A stretch of 36,464 bases of DNA from Roseovarius sp. (GCA_021767845.1 JAASSQ010000001.1:1-36464); one strand, 5' to 3'; shown: positions 1-9,885, counted from the stretch's first letter. Made by a program: numbers and translations. The notes: generated by a model not told the origin, from the letters alone.

Positions 1-55
1 ACGTCGGTATCGCGTCGGTATTGCGTCGGTATCGCATCGGTGGCCCGTCGGCCCG
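1..55. repeat. Degenerate 11-bp tandem repeat at the left edge
   Basis: Five consecutive 11-base units begin at base 1. The first three are almost identical around a core CGTCGGTAT, the fourth has CATCGGTGG and the fifth decays to CCGTCGG. The array is cut by the window edge, so the copy number is a minimum. Eleven bases is not a multiple of three, so the array does not encode an in-frame peptide repeat. No function is visible; it could be a slippage-prone minisatellite or the tail of a longer intergenic repeat. Confidence 0.7.
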
Positions 56-83
56 AAAGCCCGGGTCCACTCCCCAACCACGA

Positions 84-108
84 GCCTTGACCAATGGCGG
101 TTCAAGGC
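84..108. other. Imperfect hairpin in the left non-coding stretch
   Basis: GCCTTGA-CC (84-92) pairs with GG-TTCAAGGC (99-108) with one bulged base and a six-base loop. No T-run follows on either strand, so a terminator is not supported. The rest of 56-245 holds no convincing gene. Confidence 0.3.
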
Positions 109-204
109 CCTAAGGGAGCCCCAATGCGTCTTGCGATGGCGTCGCTTTCCGATACGCATCCACCCTGAACCCTGACCCCATGTCCTGAACGCCCGGACAT
201 CACT

Positions 205-223
205 CGCCCGACCCTGTCGGGCG
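205..223 (+). other. Perfect hairpin in the leader of the EamA transporter gene
   Basis: CGCCCGA (205-211) pairs perfectly with TCGGGCG (217-223) over a five-base loop, 22 bases before the proposed start at 246. There is no T-run. It could be a 5' UTR structure that affects translation of the downstream transporter, or the remnant of an upstream terminator. Both are inference. Confidence 0.35.
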
Positions 224-245
224 GAACGCTTATGGAGTGATGACC

Positions 246-1217
246 ATGACCCTTGTTCTGACCGCACCGCGCCGGCCCGCGTTCCTTGAGAACGGTTCGG
301 TCGCCGGCATGATCTGCATGGCGGCGGCGATGGTGCTGCTGCCCATCGGCGATGCCTTCGCCAAGATCCTGACGGGGCACCTGTCGGCCGTCGAAGTGAC
401 CACCGCCCGATTGCTGGCCCAAGGGCTGTGCCTGATCCCGATCGCGCTGGTGATGCGCAGCCGTTTGCGCGGGCCGATGTTCTCGCCGATCGTCGCCCTG
501 TCCGGCGGGTTGGTCATGGTGACGCTGACCAGTCTGGTCTGGGCGTTCTCGGTCATGCCGATCGCCACGGCGATCGCGATCTTCTTCGCGGAACCGCTGA
601 TCCTGACGGTGCTTGTCGGGCCGCTGCTGGGCGAGCGGGTCGGCCCGCGCCGGACGATCGCCGTTCTGGTCGGTTTGATCGGGGTGCTGATCATCATCCG
701 GCCGGGCGGCGGCTTTGGCCCGGCGGCCTTCCTGCCGCTTCTGGCGGCGCTTTGCTATGCGCTGAACATGATCGTGCTGCGCAAGGCCAGCGGAACCCGG
801 TCGAGCCTGACGGTGCAGTGCGGTGCCACGTTCTATGCCTGCGCGGGCATGGTCGCGGTGTCCCTGGGTCTGGGGGCGACAGGGCATATCGAGCCGTCAT
901 TCGCCGATCTGCCGCGCTGGGCGTGGGGCGCGATCATGGCGTCAGGTGCGCTGGCTGCCGCCAGCTTCATCCTGATCGCCGAGGCCTTTCGCCAAGCCGA
1001 AGCGGGCCTGTTGGCGCCGTTTCAATACCTGGAGATCATCGGCGCCACCACGGTGGGCTATCTGGTGTTCGGCGACTTCCCGGATGGCCTGACGTGGGTG
1101 GGGATCGCGATCATCCTGGGGTCCGGCCTGTATGTGTTCTGGCGCGAACAGATGCCGGTCAACCGCGCCGGGATGCGCCCGAGGCGGCGCAGAACACGCC
1201 GAATCCGGGCGCGCTGA
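246..1217 (+). CDS. EamA/DMT-superfamily membrane transporter
   Basis: A polytopic inner-membrane protein of about 323 residues in the drug/metabolite transporter superfamily. Two homologous EamA halves give roughly ten membrane segments; the second half starts near the FGPAAFLPLLAALCYAL stretch. A conserved E-P-L sequence sits at the end of a helix in the first half (FFAEPLILT), as is common in RhaT/YdcZ-like members. The C-terminus ends in an Arg-rich cytoplasmic tail (RPRRRRTRRIRAR). The frame is open from a GTG at 237, but the ATG at 246 is better placed, eight bases after the GGAG at 234-237. The substrate cannot be read from sequence. The gene is convergent with dnaJ and looks monocistronic. 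Confidence 0.85.
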   Translation: MTLVLTAPRRPAFLENGSVAGMICMAAAMVLLPIGDAFAKILTGHLSAVEVTTARLLAQGLCLIPIALVMRSRLRGPMFSPIVALSGGLVMVTLTSLVWAFSVMPIATAIAIFFAEPLILTVLVGPLLGERVGPRRTIAVLVGLIGVLIIIRPGGGFGPAAFLPLLAALCYALNMIVLRKASGTRSSLTVQCGATFYACAGMVAVSLGLGATGHIEPSFADLPRWAWGAIMASGALAAASFILIAEAFRQAEAGLLAPFQYLEIIGATTVGYLVFGDFPDGLTWVGIAIILGSGLYVFWREQMPVNRAGMRPRRRRTRRIRAR

Positions 1218-1275
1218 TGTCTCTGCGCGGGATGCGCAGTCATCGTTGATGGTGAATTCTCGGAGCGGAGAAAGG

Positions 1276-1307
1276 CACCGGGCAATGTGCTGATGCACTG
1301 CCCGGTG
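1276..1307. terminator. Bidirectional terminator-like hairpin between the transporter gene and dnaJ
   Basis: CACCGGGCA (1276-1284) pairs perfectly with TGCCCGGTG (1299-1307). GTGC/GCAC extends the stem inside after a two-base bulge, leaving a four-base loop. On the minus strand the stem is followed by CCTTTCTCC, a weak T-rich tail. It sits between convergent gene ends at 1217 and 1318, where a shared terminator is expected. Confidence 0.6.
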
Positions 1308-1317
1308 TCATGTTTCG

Positions 1318-2484
1318 TCAGGATTTCATCGAATCCCAGAAATTCTTGACCGAGGAAAAGAAGCTCTTGCTTTCGGGGTTGTTGTCCTCGGACATCCCCT
1401 CGAATTCGCGCAGGAGCTCCTTCTGCCGCGAGGTCAGGTTGACCGGGGTTTCCACGGCCAGTTCGATGAACATGTCGCCATGCCCGCCGCCGCGCAGCGC
1501 CGGCATCCCCTTGTTGCGCAGGCGCATCTGGCGGCCCGATTGGGAGCCTGCGGGGATTTTCACGCGCGAGCGGCCACCGTCGATGGTGGGCACCTCGATG
1601 TCGCCGCCAAGCGCGGCGGTGGTCATCGACACGGGCACGCGGCAGAAGAGGTTGTTGTCCTCGCGGTCGAAGATCTCGTGCTTGACCACCTCGATGAAGA
1701 TGTAGAGGTCGCCCGGCGGCCCGCCGCGCATGCCCGCTTCGCCCTCGCCGGCGAGGCGGATGCGGGTGCCGGTTTCGACACCGGCGGGAATGTTCACGTT
1801 GAGCGCGCGGTCCTTTTCGACGCGGCCCTGACCGTGGCAGGCCGTGCACGGGTTCTTGATGATCTGGCCCAGCCCCGAACAGGTGGGGCAGGTCCGTTCG
1901 ACGGTGAAGAACCCCTGCTGGGCGCGGACCTTGCCCATGCCCGAACAGGTGGGGCAGGTGGTGGGCTCGGACCCGCCCTCGGCGCCCGAGCCGTTGCAGG
2001 CGTCGCAGGCCACGGAGGTGGGCACGTTGATGGTTTTCTGCAGGCCATTATACGCCTCTTCCAGCGTGACGCGCAGGTTGTAGCGCAGGTCGGCCCCGCG
2101 CGAGGCGCGCTGCCGCCCGCCGCCACCACGGCCACCCATGAAATCGCCGAAGAGGTCGTCGAACACGTCCGAGAAGGCCGAGGCGAAATCGCCCTGGCCG
2201 GGGCCGCCGCCGAACCCGCCGCCGGGCCGCGCGCCACCGCCGCCGCCGCCCATGCCGCCTTCGAAGGCGGCGTGGCCGAAGCGGTCATAGGCCGCTTTCT
2301 TCTCGGGGTCTTTCAGGACGTCATACGCCTCGCCCGCTTCCTTGAACTGGGATTCGGCCTCGGGGTTGTCCTTGTTGCGGTCGGGGTGAAGCTCCTTGGC
2401 CTTCTTGCGATAGGCCTTCTTGATCTCGTCCGCCGACGCGCTTCGGGACACGCCGAGCACTTCGTAGTAGTCTCGTTTGGCCAT
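1318..2484 (-). CDS. dnaJ: Chaperone protein DnaJ (Hsp40)
   Basis: A full-length type I DnaJ of 388 residues, the cytosolic co-chaperone that delivers unfolded clients to DnaK and stimulates its ATPase. The J domain is at the N-terminus with the HPD motif at 33-35. A Gly/Phe-rich linker covers about 75-125. Four CxxCxGxG zinc-finger repeats lie at 160-220 (CDACNGSG, CPTCSGMG, CPTCSGLG, CTACHGQG), followed by the two C-terminal client-binding domains. An AGGAG ribosome-binding site lies seven bases before the ATG. It follows dnaK on the same strand with a 75-base gap holding a strong hairpin, so the pair is probably one heat-shock operon. Confidence 0.98.
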   Translation of the reverse strand: MAKRDYYEVLGVSRSASADEIKKAYRKKAKELHPDRNKDNPEAESQFKEAGEAYDVLKDPEKKAAYDRFGHAAFEGGMGGGGGGARPGGGFGGGPGQGDFASAFSDVFDDLFGDFMGGRGGGGRQRASRGADLRYNLRVTLEEAYNGLQKTINVPTSVACDACNGSGAEGGSEPTTCPTCSGMGKVRAQQGFFTVERTCPTCSGLGQIIKNPCTACHGQGRVEKDRALNVNIPAGVETGTRIRLAGEGEAGMRGGPPGDLYIFIEVVKHEIFDREDNNLFCRVPVSMTTAALGGDIEVPTIDGGRSRVKIPAGSQSGRQMRLRNKGMPALRGGGHGDMFIELAVETPVNLTSRQKELLREFEGMSEDNNPESKSFFSSVKNFWDSMKS

Positions 2485-2511
2485 CGGGGATCTCCTTTTT
2501 ATGGAACGCGC

Positions 2512-2540
2512 GGGGCCGGCCCGGAAAACGGACCGGCCCC
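2512..2540 (-). other. Strong hairpin between dnaK and dnaJ
   Basis: GGGGCCGG (2512-2519) pairs with CCGGCCCC (2533-2540). After one mismatch CCG/CGG extends the stem around a GAAAA loop. No T-run follows on the minus strand. A structure here could be an RNA-processing or partial read-through site that keeps DnaK above DnaJ, as reported for several dnaK-dnaJ operons; that role is inference. Confidence 0.6.
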
Positions 2541-2559
2541 GATGGTCCCGTCAGGCGCC

Positions 2560-4482
<1,923 letters not shown>

Positions 4483-4595
4483 GTTTGCGATCCCTTCTTT
4501 ACTAAGGCGATGTTCCGGACGCCCGACCCTTTATGGCACCGGGCCCCCGATCTTGGGGCGGGCCACGGAAGACCGTGGGTCCGCGCTTTGCGGGT

Positions 4596-4624
4596 ATATA
4601 GGCAGGCCGATGTTGGCCTGCAAG
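4596..4624 (-). promoter_or_regulatory. Heat-shock-type promoter of dnaK
   Basis: On the minus strand CTTGCA (4619-4624) and CTATAT (4596-4601) are separated by exactly 17 bases. This fits the CTTG-N17-CTATAT-like pattern described for alphaproteobacterial RpoH promoters, and a poorer sigma-70 promoter. It would give a leader of about 105 bases. That leader contains a CCACGG/CCGTGG hairpin (4563-4578) and a CCCC/GGGG stem (4544-4557). The match and spacing are seen; RpoH use is inference. Confidence 0.65.
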
Positions 4625-4693
4625 CGGGCCGGGGGGATGGATTCCGCGAATTTGGGGTTAATTCTGAGGGGCGGGGAAAAGGAGGCCCGAGCC

Positions 4694-5302
4694 ATGGCGG
4701 AACCCACGCTGATCCTGCGGGGGATCGAGATCCACAAGCAGGCGCTGGACGGGCCGGCGCAGGAGGCGCTGGTCGCGGTGCTGCGCGAGGTGGTGCGGCA
4801 GGCGCCGCTGTTCACGCCGGTCACGCCGCGCGGCAAGCCGATGTCGGTGCGGATGACCTCGGCAGGCAAATATGGCTGGGTCACGGACCGCAAGGGATAC
4901 CGCTATGAGCCGCGCCACCCCGACGGTCAGCCTTGGCCGCCCATCCCCGATGAGGTGCTGACGCTATGGCGCGACCTGGTGAGCGCCGAGCGGCTGCCGG
5001 ATTGCTGCCTCGTCAATGTCTATCGCGAGGGGGCGAGGATGGGGATGCACCAGGATCGCGACGAGGCCGATTTCGGCTGGCCGGTGCTGTCGGTATCGCT
5101 GGGCGATTCGGCGCTGTTCCGGGTGGGCAACACCACGCGCGGCGGCAAGACCGAGTCGGTCTGGCTGGAGTCGGGTGACGTGGCGGTGATGGGTGGCGCG
5201 GCGCGGCTGGCCTATCACGGGATCGACCGGATCAGGCCGGGGTCTTCGGGATTGCTGAAGGGCGGAGGCCGGATCAACCTGACCCTGCGGGTGGTGGATT
5301 GA
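4694..5302 (+). CDS. alkB: AlkB-family 2-oxoglutarate/Fe(II) dioxygenase (DNA repair)
   Basis: A 202-residue protein of the AlkB family, which oxidatively demethylates 1-methyladenine and 3-methylcytosine in DNA or RNA. The iron ligands H119-x-D121 and H175 are present. The 2-oxoglutarate-binding arginines fall in GGRINLTLR (R193 and R199). The spacing matches E. coli AlkB (H131, D133, H187, R204, R210), with a slightly shorter N-terminus. The frame stays open far upstream, antisense to dnaK, but an AAGGAGG lies nine bases before the ATG at 4694 and fixes the start. It is divergent from dnaK, and the dnaK promoter lies just upstream of it. Confidence 0.93.
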   Translation: MAEPTLILRGIEIHKQALDGPAQEALVAVLREVVRQAPLFTPVTPRGKPMSVRMTSAGKYGWVTDRKGYRYEPRHPDGQPWPPIPDEVLTLWRDLVSAERLPDCCLVNVYREGARMGMHQDRDEADFGWPVLSVSLGDSALFRVGNTTRGGKTESVWLESGDVAVMGGAARLAYHGIDRIRPGSSGLLKGGGRINLTLRVVD

Positions 5303-5308
5303 GCGTCG

Positions 5309-6130
5309 CTATCGCTTGGCGTCCCAGCTTTTGGAGGCGAATTGCCGGGTGTAGAATTCGCCCATCATCCCGATCACCAGCAGCACCACGGCAACGATCA
5401 GCGGATATTCGATCGACGTGTTGCGCGGGAAGTAGTTTATGAAGGTGAAGCCGCGGCACTGGTCGATGGCGTGGAAGAGCGGGTTCCAGTCGAACATCGC
5501 CAGCATGAAGGGTGGCAGGGCGTTGGCCACGAACATCTTGCCCGACGCGATCATGTTGGCGCGCTGGTAGATCGTGGTGAAGATGTTGACCGCGTTGGGG
5601 AACCACGGCTTGATCGCCAGCAGGACAAGCCCGATCGCCACGCCTGTGAACCATGCCAGCAGGAACGTCCCGAAGGCCGCGGCGGGATAGGCCACCTCGA
5701 ACGGGGTGACGGCGACGTGGTAGACGAACAGGATCACGAACATCGACAGCGTCTGGATGTAGAGCGCGCCGAGCGCGGCCGAGGCCACGGCGATCACCGT
5801 GTTCATCGGCGCGTGCTGCATCATGGGGGAGGAAGGCCCCTCGGCCCCGACCACGGCGCCCATGGCCTTGACATGCGTAAGGAACAGGAAAACGCCCGAC
5901 ATCATGTAGAGCAGGAAATCGCCGCGCAGCCGCGCACCGCGCAGCCCGAGCACCGAGAACATGATGTAGAAGGCCAGAACGAAGATGATCGCGGTCAGGA
6001 TGTTCTGGAAGATCGCGAACAGCGCGTTGCCATGCGTGCGCCGGATGGAGCGCACCGTCGAATGGTAGATCAGCTCGAGGATGGTGACGGCTGACTGCAG
6101 TTTGCTTTTGGGTGTGACCTTCTGAAACAT
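5309..6130 (-). CDS. ABC-2 type polysaccharide export permease (Wzm/KpsM-like), without an adjacent ATPase
   Basis: An inner-membrane permease of about 273 residues with six predicted membrane segments, of the ABC-2 family that exports capsule or O-antigen chains (Wzm, KpsM, RkpT). An amphipathic N-terminal region (LIYHSTVRSIRRTHGN) precedes the first helix, as in KpsM proteins. A further TTG at 6163 is in frame and would add 11 residues; neither start has a strong ribosome-binding site, and the ATG at 6130 is preferred. No ATPase gene adjoins it. The only capsule-type ATPase in the window is at 25208, next to a second permease at 22947. It is convergent with alkB and divergent from cysQ. Confidence 0.8.
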   Translation of the reverse strand: MFQKVTPKSKLQSAVTILELIYHSTVRSIRRTHGNALFAIFQNILTAIIFVLAFYIMFSVLGLRGARLRGDFLLYMMSGVFLFLTHVKAMGAVVGAEGPSSPMMQHAPMNTVIAVASAALGALYIQTLSMFVILFVYHVAVTPFEVAYPAAAFGTFLLAWFTGVAIGLVLLAIKPWFPNAVNIFTTIYQRANMIASGKMFVANALPPFMLAMFDWNPLFHAIDQCRGFTFINYFPRNTSIEYPLIVAVVLLVIGMMGEFYTRQFASKSWDAKR

Positions 6131-6265
6131 GCATCTACCGCCGGACTGCCCGTTATGTTTCAACGGATTTCTTGCCGATCCGCCGCCCGTCTACCATAAG
6201 GGAGCGGGCATGGCCGATCAACATGCATGACACGTGCCAATCGCAGGGTGAGCAGGAGAAACACA

Positions 6266-7063
6266 TTGGATTACGAGAAACTTGTCGAGGTCATGCGGCG
6301 GCTGGCGCTTAAGGCCGGCGACCGGATCATGGACATCTACAATGCCGATGATTTCGACGTGAAGGTGAAATCCGACGAAAGCCCCGTCACCGAAGCCGAC
6401 GAAGCGGCCGATGCGCTGATCTCGGCGGGGCTGCGCGCGGCCTTTCCCGATGTCGCGCTGGTGACCGAGGAGCAGGCGCAATCGCATGGCCAGAGCGTCG
6501 AGACCTTCCTGATCGTCGATCCGCTGGACGGCACCAAGGAATTCATCCACCGGCGCGGGGATTTCACCGTCAACATCGCCTATGTCGAAAACGGTGTGCC
6601 GGTGCGCGGTGTCGTCTATGCCCCGGCCAAGGGCCGCATGTTCTTCACGCGCGCCGATGGGGCCTCGGTCGAGGAAAGCGGCCCGTTCGACAAGCAGGCC
6701 GTCGGCGAGACGCGGGACATTTCCGTGTCGCAACCCGACAATGGCGCGCTGATGGTGGTGGCCAGCAAGTCGCACCGCGATCAGGCCACCGATGATTACA
6801 TCGGGAAATATGACGTGAAGGACATGACCAGCGCGGGGTCGTCGCTGAAATTCTGCCTTGTCGCCACGGGCGAGGCCGATCTCTATCCCCGGCTGGGCCG
6901 GACGATGGAATGGGACACCGCCGCCGGGCAGGCCGTTCTGCAAGGCGCGGGCGGCGAGGTCGTGCGCTTTGACGATCACGGCGCCTTGACCTACGGCAAA
7001 GAGGGCTTTGCCAACCCGTTCTTCATCGCCTACGCCCCCGGCGTCGTGCTGAAGGAGGCGTGA
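6266..7063 (+). CDS. cysQ: 3'(2'),5'-bisphosphate nucleotidase CysQ
   Basis: A 265-residue inositol-monophosphatase-fold enzyme that hydrolyses PAP (3'-phosphoadenosine 5'-phosphate) to AMP, removing the inhibitory by-product of PAPS-dependent sulfotransferases. Visible motifs are DESPVTEAD near 31-39, the metal-binding EE near 70, DPLDGTKEF near 88, and a C-terminal WDTAAGQAVL. The frame opens at an ATG at 6227, but the TTG at 6266 has AGGAG seven bases upstream and gives the usual MDYEKL start, so it is preferred. The stop overlaps the kdsB start (TGATG), so the two are translationally coupled. The locus contains four sulfotransferase genes, which gives CysQ an obvious local role. Confidence 0.93.
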   Translation: MDYEKLVEVMRRLALKAGDRIMDIYNADDFDVKVKSDESPVTEADEAADALISAGLRAAFPDVALVTEEQAQSHGQSVETFLIVDPLDGTKEFIHRRGDFTVNIAYVENGVPVRGVVYAPAKGRMFFTRADGASVEESGPFDKQAVGETRDISVSQPDNGALMVVASKSHRDQATDDYIGKYDVKDMTSAGSSLKFCLVATGEADLYPRLGRTMEWDTAAGQAVLQGAGGEVVRFDDHGALTYGKEGFANPFFIAYAPGVVLKEA

Positions 7064-7863
7064 TGGAGGTTCTGGTCGTCATCCCGGCGCGCTATGCCTC
7101 GACCCGCTATCCCGGCAAGCCGCTGGTCGCGCTGACCGGCGCAAGTGGCGAGAAAAAGAGCCTGATCCAGCGCAGTTGGGAGGCGGCGGGCCATGTCGCC
7201 GGGGCGCCGCATGTGGTCGTGGCCACCGATGACGACCGCATCCGCGACGCGGCGCGGGCGTTCGGGGCCGAGGTGGTGATGACCTCGGAGACCTGCCGGA
7301 ACGGCACGGAACGCTGCGCCGAGGCCCATGCCGCGCTGGGCGGGGGATACGATATCGTCGTCAACCTGCAGGGCGATGCCCCGCTGACGCCGCATTGGTT
7401 CGTCGAGGCGTTGATCGACGAGCTGGCGGCGGATGCCGACGCGGAGATGGCGACGCCGGTGCTGCGCTGCGATGGCCGGGCGCTCAACGGGTTCCTGGAG
7501 GATCGGCGCGCGGGCCGGGTGGGCGGCACGACGGCGGTGTTCGATGCCAAGCGCCACGCGCTATATTTCTCGAAGGAGGTGATCCCCTATACCGGGCAGG
7601 CCCATGCCGATGACGACCCGACCCCGGTGTTTCATCATGTGGGCGTCTATGCCTATCGCCCGGACGCGCTGTCCGAGTATCCCGGCTGGGCCGAAGGCCC
7701 GCTGGAACGGCTTGAGGGGCTGGAGCAGCTTCGGTTCCTGGAAAACGGCCGCGCGGTGCGTTGCGTCGAGGTCGAAGCCCGGGGGCGCGCGTTCTGGGAA
7801 TTGAATAACCCGGAGGATGTCGAGCGGATCGAAGCGATGATGTTGGAGACCGGGATGGAGTGA
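7063..7863 (+). CDS. kdsB: 3-deoxy-manno-octulosonate cytidylyltransferase-family protein (KdsB/KpsU-like)
   Basis: A 266-residue sugar-acid cytidylyltransferase predicted to make CMP-Kdo or a related CMP-ulosonate. N-terminal IPARYASTRYPGKPL, the RNGTERCAEA loop, NLQGDAPLTP, HVGVYAYR and LEGLEQLRFLENG all align with KdsB motifs. Two usual features differ. The NVQGDEP motif reads NLQGDAP, keeping the metal-binding Asp but losing the Glu. The C-terminal VDTPEDL, whose first Asp binds Mg in KdsB, reads LNNPEDV. A capsule-specific paralogue like KpsU, or a related substrate, is possible. An AAGGAGG lies five bases before the ATG. It is coupled to cysQ. Confidence 0.85.
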   Translation: MEVLVVIPARYASTRYPGKPLVALTGASGEKKSLIQRSWEAAGHVAGAPHVVVATDDDRIRDAARAFGAEVVMTSETCRNGTERCAEAHAALGGGYDIVVNLQGDAPLTPHWFVEALIDELAADADAEMATPVLRCDGRALNGFLEDRRAGRVGGTTAVFDAKRHALYFSKEVIPYTGQAHADDDPTPVFHHVGVYAYRPDALSEYPGWAEGPLERLEGLEQLRFLENGRAVRCVEVEARGRAFWELNNPEDVERIEAMMLETGME

Positions 7864-7925
7864 TATGCACTTATGAGTTGTAATTCCAGCGCATGTCATC
7901 CAACAAAACGAGCAACTTTCCGCTT

Positions 7926-7960
7926 TGCACAGTGCACATGAGCGAAGGTTGCGGTAGAAT
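7926..7960 (+). promoter_or_regulatory. Possible promoter of galU with an overlapping palindrome
   Basis: TGCACA (7933-7938) and TAGAAT (7955-7960) are spaced by 16 bases, about 30 bases before the galU start. A perfect palindrome, TGCAC-A-GTGCA (7926-7936), overlaps the -35 hexamer and could be an operator. The -35 matches the consensus at four of six positions, so this is tentative. Confidence 0.35.
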
Positions 7961-7989
7961 CACGTTAGATAAAGTGGCGAGGGGTCAGG

Positions 7990-8883
7990 ATGCGCAAAAA
8001 GGTTACGAAGGCGATTTTTCCCGTGGCGGGCCTGGGAACACGGTTTCTGCCGGCCACGAAATCGGTTCCGAAAGAGATCATGACGCTGGTCGATCGCCCG
8101 CTTGTCCAATACGCCATCGACGAGGCGCGCGAGGCGGGGATCAAGGATTTCATCTTCGTGACCTCGCGGGGCAAGGGCGCGCTGGAAGATTACTTCGACA
8201 TGGCGCCGCAGCTGGAGCAGGAGCTTCGCAAGAAGGGCAAGGACGACCTTCTGGAAATCCTCAAGGGCACCAACATGGACAGCGGGCAGGTCGCCTACGT
8301 GCGCCAGCACAAGCCGCTTGGCCTTGGCCATGCGGTGTGGTGCGCGCGGCACCTGATCGCGAACGAGCCCTTTGCCGTGATCCTGCCGGATGACGTGATC
8401 GCCGCCAACAAGCCGTGCCTTGGCCAGATGGTCGAAGCCTACGCGGAGCACCAGGGCAACATCGTCGCCGCAATGGAAGTGCCCGAGGACAAGGCCTCGG
8501 CCTACGGGGTTCTGGACATCAAGGAAGACATGGGGCGCATCGTCTCGACCAACGGCATGGTCGAAAAACCCGCCCCCGGCGAGGCGCCGTCGAACCTGGC
8601 GGTGATCGGGCGCTATATCCTGACGCCCACGGTGCTGAGAAAGCTGAACAAGAAGCAGACGGGTGCGGGCGGCGAGATCCAGCTGACCGACGCGATCGCC
8701 GCGGCACGCGCGGAAGGCGAAGAGGTTTACGGTTTCCGCTTCGAGGGTGAGCGGTTCGACTGCGGCTCGAAAGCCGGGTTCCTGCAAGCCACTGTGGCCT
8801 TTGCGCTGGCGCGCGAGGATCTGGGCGGCGAGCTGCGGGCCTTCCTGCAGGACATCCTGTATTCGGAAAAGGCCGCCCAGTAA
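7990..8883 (+). CDS. galU: UTP--glucose-1-phosphate uridylyltransferase
   Basis: A 297-residue cytosolic enzyme that makes UDP-glucose from glucose-1-phosphate and UTP. The nucleotide-binding PVAGLGTRFLPATK signature is at 11-24, followed by PKEIMTLVDRPLVQY. Later come LPDDVI, MVEKP and the GGEIQLTDAI signature. Length and motif order are typical of bacterial GalU. A GAGGGG ribosome-binding site precedes the ATG. It is followed closely by galE (18 bases), so UDP-Glc and UDP-Gal supply are probably co-transcribed. UDP-glucose is also the substrate of the UDP-sulfoquinovose synthase further along. Confidence 0.97.
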   Translation: MRKKVTKAIFPVAGLGTRFLPATKSVPKEIMTLVDRPLVQYAIDEAREAGIKDFIFVTSRGKGALEDYFDMAPQLEQELRKKGKDDLLEILKGTNMDSGQVAYVRQHKPLGLGHAVWCARHLIANEPFAVILPDDVIAANKPCLGQMVEAYAEHQGNIVAAMEVPEDKASAYGVLDIKEDMGRIVSTNGMVEKPAPGEAPSNLAVIGRYILTPTVLRKLNKKQTGAGGEIQLTDAIAAARAEGEEVYGFRFEGERFDCGSKAGFLQATVAFALAREDLGGELRAFLQDILYSEKAAQ

Positions 8884-8901
8884 CGCGCCGGAGGCATCGC
8901 C

Positions 8902-9885
8902 GTGCAGAACATCCTGGTGACCGGCGGCGCGGGCTATATCGGCTCGCACGCCTGCAAGGCGCTCAGGGATGCGGGCTACACGCCCGTGACCTATGACAAC
9001 CTGAGCACCGGCTGGGAAGATGCCGTGAAGTTCGGCCCCTTCGAGCAGGGCGACCTGACCGACCGGGACCGGCTGGACCAGATCTTCGCCGCCTACCAGC
9101 CCTCGGCGATCCTGCATTTCGCGGCGCTGAGCCAGGTCGGCGAAAGCATGCGCGAGCCGGGTCTTTACTGGCACAACAACGTGGCGGGATCGCTGACCCT
9201 GTTCCAGGCGGCGGTGCAGGCCGGGTGCCTCAACGTGGTGTTTTCCTCGACCTGCGCGACCTACGGCGACCAGGACAACGTGGTGCTGGACGAAAGCAGC
9301 CCGCGCCAACCGATCAACGCCTATGGTGGCTCGAAGCGGGCGGTCGAAGAGATCCTGCGCGATTTCGAGGCGGCCTACGGGTTGCGGCACGTGATCTTCC
9401 GGTATTTCAACGTCGCAGGTGCCGATCCCGAGGCCGAGATCGGAGAATTTCACCAGCCCGAAACCCACCTGATCCCGCTGATCTTGGACGCGATCGAGGG
9501 CAAGCGCGACGCGCTGACCGTGTTCGGCACCGATTACGACACGCCGGACGGCACCTGCATCCGCGATTACGTGCACGTGATGGACCTGGTGGAGGCGCAT
9601 CTTCTGGGGCTGGACTGGCTGCAGGCGGACAATCCCAGCCGGGTGTTCAACCTTGGCACCGGCTGCGGGTTTTCGGTGCGCGAGGTGATGGACCGCGCCG
9701 CGGCGATCACCGGGCGCGAGGTGCCCTTTGTCGAAGGGCCGCGCCGGCCGGGGGATTGCAGGAAGCTGGTATCCGGGTCGAGCCGCGCCGCCACCGAGCT
9801 GGGCTGGTCGCCCGACCGCTCCACGCTGGATCGGATGATCGGCGATGCGTGGCGGTGGCATCAAGCTGGACATTACGAGAAATAG
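8902..9885 (+). CDS. galE: UDP-glucose 4-epimerase GalE
   Basis: A 327-residue extended short-chain dehydrogenase/reductase interconverting UDP-glucose and UDP-galactose. The NAD-binding ILVTGGAGYIGSHACKAL is at the N-terminus. The catalytic Ser/Thr lies in VFSSTCATYG and the Tyr-x-x-x-Lys pair in YGGSK. YFNVAGAD and the C-terminal GRRPGD-type sugar-binding region (here GPRRPGDCRKLV) are typical. The start is a GTG with CGGAGG ten bases upstream. Its product feeds both galactosyl transfer and, through Glf at 34447, UDP-galactofuranose. Confidence 0.96.
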   Translation: MQNILVTGGAGYIGSHACKALRDAGYTPVTYDNLSTGWEDAVKFGPFEQGDLTDRDRLDQIFAAYQPSAILHFAALSQVGESMREPGLYWHNNVAGSLTLFQAAVQAGCLNVVFSSTCATYGDQDNVVLDESSPRQPINAYGGSKRAVEEILRDFEAAYGLRHVIFRYFNVAGADPEAEIGEFHQPETHLIPLILDAIEGKRDALTVFGTDYDTPDGTCIRDYVHVMDLVEAHLLGLDWLQADNPSRVFNLGTGCGFSVREVMDRAAAITGREVPFVEGPRRPGDCRKLVSGSSRAATELGWSPDRSTLDRMIGDAWRWHQAGHYEK

